Shown here one piece after another: positions 57,751 to 64,000 of a DNA stretch of 64,000 nt. The stretch lies in NCBI RefSeq assembly GCF_024323335.1, contig NC_066583.1, positions 11,932,665 through 11,996,664 on the forward strand, read 5' to 3'. Every line of letters begins with the position of its first letter. Position 1 is the first letter of the stretch. The DNA comes from Lathyrus oleraceus (taxonomy: Eukaryota > Streptophyta > Magnoliopsida > Fabales > Fabaceae). The notes under the pieces are model-generated. The model saw only the letters and a list, made by a program, of their open reading frames with translations. It made no database searches and had not been told where the DNA came from. The position numbers were made by a program, and so were the translations under genes.

Positions 57751-60324
57751 GTCACAAAGATATGAACAATGATTATGAAATGGTATACAAGTAATGATGA
57801 TAAATGCACAAAGGCACACATAAGCAAATATGCACTGACGAATCAAGTAAGCAAACAAACAAGTCAATTAGCACACACTATATACAATCAATTAGGCTCA
57901 AGCAAGGTTAGGCTTTACAGCCAACTGGAATGGGGTATTTTGTGCTCTTAACCCTAACATTGAGAGTTAGGGTGAAGCAGATGAAATGGAGATGAGGGGT
58001 GTGCCTCATAACTCTTATCCCTGGTCAGGGAGAGCTTTGATCAAAGGAAAGTGTGGGAGTTCAGAAAGTTGGAACTCTTCTCCACAAATGATTGACTCTA
58101 TAAGATCTTGGGTTATTATTCACCATGCATCAACACATTGTGTGAGCAAGGTGAATGACACGCTGAGTAGCAGGAGATGGATTACACATCTCTTTTATCT
58201 GCCAATTGCCTCATAAGAGGACTTTTCCTGCTTGGCACAAAAGATAAACAACCACAAGCATTGCCTCTTAAGGAGGACTTCAGACAGGTGCCTGCCCACA
58301 TAACAGGACAGGTCTTCCAGACTACATGAAGATTAGAGATTATACCTAAGTGGTTAAGCAACCAAGCAAAGCAAAGTTCAAAATGAACTTAAAGCAACTT
58401 AAGTACCTGTGGAAAACACTAAACAAATCAGTACAATGCTCAGACAATCAGATAATAGTCAATAAGCAACAGACAATCCCAATGTACAAAATGTGTAAGC
58501 CAAAAGCAAACTCAGATGAGTTAGCATCAACCTACAAAACACACAAGTGTTAGTAATCAAAAGCAAACATCAATACTCAAATTATGAAGCATCATCAACT
58601 ATGGAACTTGGATGATCAACCTGAAATCAAAGCTCAAATGTAAGCCACAAACCACTAGGTCAAAGCCTAGGGTCAAAGATGGAGAAAAAATTTAAAACAG
58701 AAGCTGAAATTTAACACAAAGCAACTTCAAACACATATTGACACATTCCAAAAGGTCTCACATCAAAATCATTCACCAAATGCATTTCATGATCAAAAGA
58801 AGTTCAAGACAATTTCGAAGCTCATATGTGATCATCATGAATGAAAAATTCAAATCAAAACAGAAATGATTCAAATAAATCTGGAAAAATTCATACACAT
58901 TCAAGACATCTAACATGATCCACATACAAAAAATCAGAAGCATTGTAGATCATTTGGCATGGAAATCACATGGCACAAGTTGAACATCAAAAGGTGTGAC
59001 ACAAATTGTCACACCAAGTTAGCACAAGCATAAAACAGCAATGGAGCATAGGAAAAATACCAAAATAAAACCAAAATGTCAAGCAATGTGTCTAGTTTCA
59101 TCATGCAAAATTTCAAAGCCATTGGATAAGAGACAAGCATTTCACAATAGTTTGGACAAGGCAAGGTCAGAATAAGACATGTGATCAATCATTCTAGCAC
59201 CAAATAAAATCCAGCCAAGCACAACTTGTAAAATCATGATCATTAGAAAATAGACATCTCAAGGATCACTATGCAAAAAACCAGGTATTTTTTGGATCAA
59301 TTTTCAAATTGTTATGCATTTTTAAAGTTGGAAGAAATTTTAAAAAAACATGTGAAAAACATAGCATAAGAAAGGGAGGGAAAATGAATAAAATGTGAAG
59401 CATTTGAAATTTTGCATTGGCCAGGAATCGAAATCAGACAACATTCAAACTTCAGCGCGCCAAGGTGCAAAACGCACCGTTTTATTAAATGAAGTGGCAC
59501 GGTCAATGCTGATGTGTGCGGTCAAAGCGATGTGAACGAATGAACATGCAATGTAGGCGCATACGTGGACCAATCGTACTGAAACCCTAAGCCAACGCAT
59601 GGAAACACAGGAAACCGTGGCAAAAGCAAAAAAACCGTGGCTGAAACTTGAGCTTCATCTTCTTCATGAGGAAGAAGATGAACAGTGTTCATGTTCATAC
59701 GATTTCCAGAAGTTTTTTCCCATAAATCAAAATCAAGCACACTATTATGTAGGTCTTTCAACATAGATTGTGAATCAAACAATAACTAAGCATGAATCGA
59801 ACAAATCAAAGAGAATCGAGCGATGGAAAGATCATTTATGAAACTTTAACCTAACCTAACTCAGTCATTATTGCACCAAAATTCGCGATTCAAAGCTCAG
59901 AATTACCAGCACAAAGAGATCTACAACAACATGGCAAAGAAATTCAAAAATAAGAGATTCGAATTGTGACCTCTTGAAGTGCAGATTCGGATTTGGCTTG
60001 ATTCAAGGCTTGTGATAGCTCCAATGTTCCTCTATGATGTTTGTATAGATGATTGAAAGAGAAATTGAAGCTTACTTGCACACGAATCCAACAGATTTTT
60101 TGAAAATTCCATGGATGCTTCAAGCTTTGTGTATGCTTCAATATGGCGCCAATTGCTCCAATTCCACGTCCAATTCTTCTCAAGAACACTTCAAGATCAT
60201 GAATCAAGCAATAGAAGAGCTTCTTGTGTGAAGATTTGCAAGAAAAATTTGAGAGAAAAGTTTGAAGAATTTTGGATCTAGATCTGAAAAATGAATGTTA
60301 ATGCTGAAAACAGTTATGCTTATC

Positions 60325-60332
60325 CTTATATA
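60325..60332 (-). promoter_or_regulatory. TATA box of LTR D
   Basis: TATATAAG on the minus strand, about 1.1 kb from the LTR start in element orientation. Confidence 0.5.
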
Positions 60333-61462
60333 CCTCCTACTAATCATGTTTAGATCATGCTTAAGCCAAATGCTAATGAGATTAACCAAATTTTAGGGTG
60401 TATGCACAAATTGGTTTTTCACCTCTATGCATGGAATGCATGTGTGAACAGTGCACGAATTTCATTCATTTTCACTTAAAATCAAATTTTAAAACCAATG
60501 GCAATGGCAAAAAGTTCAAACAATGGTTCATTTTTGAATTTTGGAATTTCCCTCCAAAAAGCCCATGGATTAACAAGTGATCATGTGATGATAATTCATG
60601 TAATGTGATCCATGATTTGGAAATTAGAGGTCAAGAGGAGAATATTGCAAAAAGAACCACTCATTTTGGAGCTTTGGTTGAAAAGTTATGCTCATTTGAA
60701 GTCCCATGCACACTTTGCCATGATTTGATCATATCTCCTTAACCACACATCATATGCTCATATTCTTGGACATTTTGGAAATGGGAGAGAAAGATCTACA
60801 ACTTTCATGTTCAACAAAATTTCATTTGAAGCTCTCTTGATGATGTAATATTGAGTTGAAGTTAGTCCAAAATCTTTCCATTTTTGGAAAGTTCAAATTA
60901 TAGGTCACTTTCTATTTTTGGAAATTTTTGACTGGACCTCAAATTCTTCAATGTGAGTGTTTGAAATGTCAAATGAGACTTGTTTGAACATGAATGAAGT
61001 ATCTCTAATCACTTCCCACTTCCAAATCCACAGTTGACTTTGCAGTTGACTTTCTAGGTCTTCAGATGATCTGAGAATGTTCTGATGAGATTCAAGCCTC
61101 TACCACTTGGGATTTTGCTTCAAAATGACATCATAGCTCATATGAACTCTTGTGAATGATTGTGGGGTCCAAATCTCAAGAATGACCACCATCTATTGCT
61201 CAATGAATGACTTTGATTGCCTTGACCTGTTATGCTTCATCTGCAAGACAAAGGTTAGATGACATATTTTTGTACTTTTGGTTAGTGCTAGAAGGAAAAG
61301 CAATGATATATAAATGCAAGGAATGCTTGGTGATCAAGAATCACTCTCAAGAAGATAACCCACCCATAGGGAAGGAAGCAAGGTGTCCAATGATCCTTGA
61401 GGCAATACAATGTTATGATATAATGCCATGAGGGATCTTAGGGACAAAATTGGGGTCTTACA

Positions 61463-61477
61463 GATGCCCCTATTTAA
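61463..61477 (-). promoter_or_regulatory. Polypurine tract of element D
   Basis: TTAAATAGGGGCATC on the minus strand, directly before the LTR start TGTAAGACCCC. It resembles the tract of element B. Confidence 0.82.
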
Positions 61478-64000
61478 GGTCATTCTATCCGGAGAAGTGA
61501 AGGTTAAAATCTTCATATCGACACGGTAGAATGGGCTTAAATAACACTAATGAGACAAATTTTGGTCCCTAAGAGACCTCATGATGCAAATGTATTAATG
61601 CAAAGGAAACAAACTCTGTGGGGAATACTGGTCCACAAAGAAAAGACGATCCATCGGAGTAATACACTCACCAGGAACAGAGACTCTAACAAGACTCTCA
61701 TGGGGATAAGAAAAAGAATGCGTGAGCAGGACACGACTTTGAATTAGGGTAAAACTGACGCTGCGTGAACAAAACACGACTGGACTGGAGACCTTATTGG
61801 GAAGTAAAGGACTCGAACTGGGGAAAAGAAAAATTCCAAAGGAAGACACATCCATTGGAAAGACTCAAGCTGACTCAAACTATCCACGAAGGATACATCG
61901 GATGAAAATCCGGACTCGGACTGGGGAAAGATTCACACAGAACCTCCCTGCCGGGGACAACTGCATATATTGGGGAAAACGCCAATACAACAAAAGGGCA
62001 AAAACACAACGGAAACTCCACTGGGAACGTCTAACAAAAGAGACTCTCCTGGAGAAAAACTGCAAGATGAGGTGTTACCGGCTACTGGGTAACAAACTCA
62101 AAGAGACATGTGATCTAAACACCGGTTACTGGGTGAAAGAACAACAAGCTCAGGAAGAATGAATATCTAAGACCGGTATAAGGGTGAGAGATATCAATCA
62201 ACCAAACATCTGAGAAAGACCTGAAAAAGGTACATCAACTCAGGAAAATCTGACTCCACAGGGAACCAAGGTCATAATAGAGAGCAGAAAGGAAGGAACA
62301 CCAGGGATACCAGTTACTGGGTATATAATAGGTGACCGACCGAAGCGTGAATTGGTATATATGCCAAAACACTCATCATCCATAAGGAGGGCTTGAAAAA
62401 GCAAATCAACTTACAGGATGGACATCCGACTCCGCAACGGGAAAACGAATCTTACCCAGTTGGGGAAAAAACCCAAAAAGCGCATGAGATATAATATCCA
62501 ATACCGTCAGAACGTGGATAGTATACTCGCATGAGATATATTATCTATTACCGTCAGAACGCAGATAATATACTCGCATGGAAGGAACACCAGGGATACC
62601 GGTTACTGGGTATATAATAGGTGACCGTCCGAAAAGAGAGACAATCGTTACCAACATCAACAGGGTAAACGAAAGACAACTCACAGGGGATAAATTGCAA
62701 GCATCCGGCAATTATCCAAGAGACATAGAACAAAGAATATTCGATTCCACAAAGGAATACGAATCTTACTCGACTGGGGAAACACAACAGGCTTCGACTG
62801 AAGAGTGCATGAGATATATTATCCATTACCGTAAGAACATGGATAGTATACTCGCATGGAAGATTATCCACAACCGGTTACTGGGTTAACAAAGGATAAA
62901 TCAACCGAACAGAAAGGTATTGGGATACCAAAACTAGGTATATAAAGATGACCGATCAAAGAGAGCAACTATCATTACCAAGCAAAAAGGGTAAATGAAA
63001 GAGAACTCACCAGGGATGCATTGATAAACATCAATGATCCGGGGAACAAAATCACTGGCAAACGGTGAAAGGACCCACCGAGGATAAAATTGCTAGCATC
63101 CGGCAATTATCCATAAGGAAAGATCTGTTGGGGATACAATTGCTAGCATACGGCAATTACCCAGAAGAAAGAGGAAATATCAACATCGAATACTGGATGA
63201 AGATAACCACAAAGAGTAACTATCATCGGTTAGGATGAACAACAAGGTTAACTCTGCAAAGGAGAGAAATTAGGATTTACAACTACCGAATACGGGGTAG
63301 AAGACCAAAACTCTGGCTGAGGATAAAATTGCTAGCATACGGCAATTATCCACAAGAAAGCACAGACTCCGCTAGGGAGACAACAACAACATAGGATTTA
63401 CAACTACCGAATACGGGGTAGAAGACCACAAAATCCACCATCAACCAGAATGAACCACAAAGGTTACCTCTGCTAGGGGATAAAAGTAGGATTTATAACT
63501 ACCGAATACATGGTAGAAAACCAACAACTCTCTGCGTGGGGAATGAAAGAATCACAACTCCGCACGGGGAACACAATAGGGTTTATAACAAACCACCAAC
63601 TGTTGAGGAGCAAGAAAAATAGGATTTACGACTACCGAATACTGGGTAGAAAACCATCGACTCTTGCTGAGGAACAAAGAATGTTCACAAATACATATTC
63701 CACGAAAGGGAAAAAAGGTACACAGGATTTACAACTACCGGGTACAGGGTAGAAAACCAACAACTCTCCTGAGGAATAAAAGGTATATAACCACAAATTC
63801 CGCCAAGAGGGAAAAGAGAACATAGGACTTACAACTACCGGTTACTGGGTAGAGGCCCAAACTCCGCTGGGGATAAAAAGAATTATTGCCGGTTACTGGG
63901 CAATTCATTCGTTTATTCCACAGGGAAGCACAAGAGACAGTTGAAAAATGCCAATTCAGGATCAAACCAAAAAGGCAAACTGAATCAAGACTCGTCCTAA
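61478..64000 (-). other. 3' UTR of element D with interspersed repeats
   Basis: Non-coding sequence built of several alternating short modules on the plus strand. GGATTTACAACTACCGAATA followed by CGGGGTAGAA occurs at least six times (63270-63850). TTGCTAGCATCCGGCAATTA occurs four times (62700-63345). ATTACCGTCAGAACGTGGAT with TAGTATACTCGCATG occurs three times (62495-62860). Motifs like ACTCCGCTGGGGA recur about every 60-100 bp. Apparent open frames have no domain. Confidence 0.8.

Larger units (their letters stand above)
56283..61462 (-). repeat. 3' LTR of element D (5180 bp)
   Basis: It runs from TGTAGCGGTG to TTGGGGTCTTACA on the plus strand. Ends and U5 match LTRs A and C, including GAGTCGCCACC at 56348. 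The tandem array at 57316-57750 and the TATA box at 60325-60332 lie inside. The central AT-rich kilobases (58350-59300) show no gene. Confidence 0.9.
56283..64000 (-). mobile_element. Ogre-like element D (3' LTR and part of the 3' UTR only)
   Basis: Element orientation is minus. The 3' LTR spans 56283-61462, the PPT follows at 61463, and the 3' UTR runs to the window edge without reaching pol. LTR size (5.2 kb) and start sequence fit classical pea-type Ogre elements, which reach over 20 kb. No coding part is visible, so its state cannot be judged. Confidence 0.88.

Noticed and set aside
61797..62162. 121-residue plus-strand frame
   Set aside because: Lies in the repeat-rich 3' UTR of element D, antisense to the element; repeated motifs account for it.

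Overview
This window is plant nuclear DNA, almost certainly from a large-genome legume of the tribe Fabeae (pea or a close relative such as Vicia or Lathyrus). The sequence is a dense nest of LTR retrotransposons, mostly Ogre-like (Ty3/gypsy, Tat lineage). Their LTRs open with TGTAAGACCCCAATTTTGAC, their primer-binding site matches tRNA-Arg, and they carry an extra ORF (DUF7745-like) upstream of gag. The species assignment is an inference from these families, not proof.

Layout. 1-9812: Ogre-like element A on the minus strand, with its 3' LTR beyond the left edge. It keeps ORF1, gag-protease, leader, PBS and 5' LTR, but its pol has a large internal deletion. 9813-17908: the only stretch with a host gene, a glycine-rich RNA-binding protein gene (13537-14401, minus, two exons). 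Around it lie a six-copy 29-bp tandem repeat, a (CT)57 microsatellite and probable LTR remnants. 17909-22800: a 5' LTR, PBS and decayed gag-pol of an Athila/Cyclops-like element on the plus strand, cut off inside reverse transcriptase. 22801-22970: a scrap of an Ogre-type LTR. 22974-40146: a Ty1/copia element on the minus strand with at least five nonsense codons. A complete Ogre-like element B (25101-35978) is inserted in its RT and flanked by the 5-bp duplication CTTAC.

40147-56282: Ogre-like element C, inserted in the copia 5' LTR. It has a 3.7-kb 3' LTR, a tandem-repeat 3' UTR, a pol frame with three stops, a decayed gag-pro and a piece of ORF1. Its gag is split by a 2.2-kb chromovirus-type LTR flanked by an unusual 75-bp duplication. 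56283-64000: Ogre-like element D, inserted in ORF1 of C. Its 5.2-kb 3' LTR and part of its 3' UTR are visible; the rest lies beyond the right edge.

Biology. Element B is the youngest datable insertion: its two 2005-bp LTRs differ at about 20 positions by eye. Yet it has lost protease, most of RT, RNase H and much of integrase while keeping intact gag and ORF1 frames, so it was probably mobilised in trans. The most unusual signal is in the 3' UTRs of B, C and D. Each carries many copies of a motif close to ACTCCGCTGGGGA, all antisense to the element. In the element's own RNA these copies are complementary to its tRNA-Arg primer-binding site. A second copy of the PBS core (TGGCGACTC) is also conserved inside U5 of all four Ogre-like LTRs. 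I do not know of a description of either feature.
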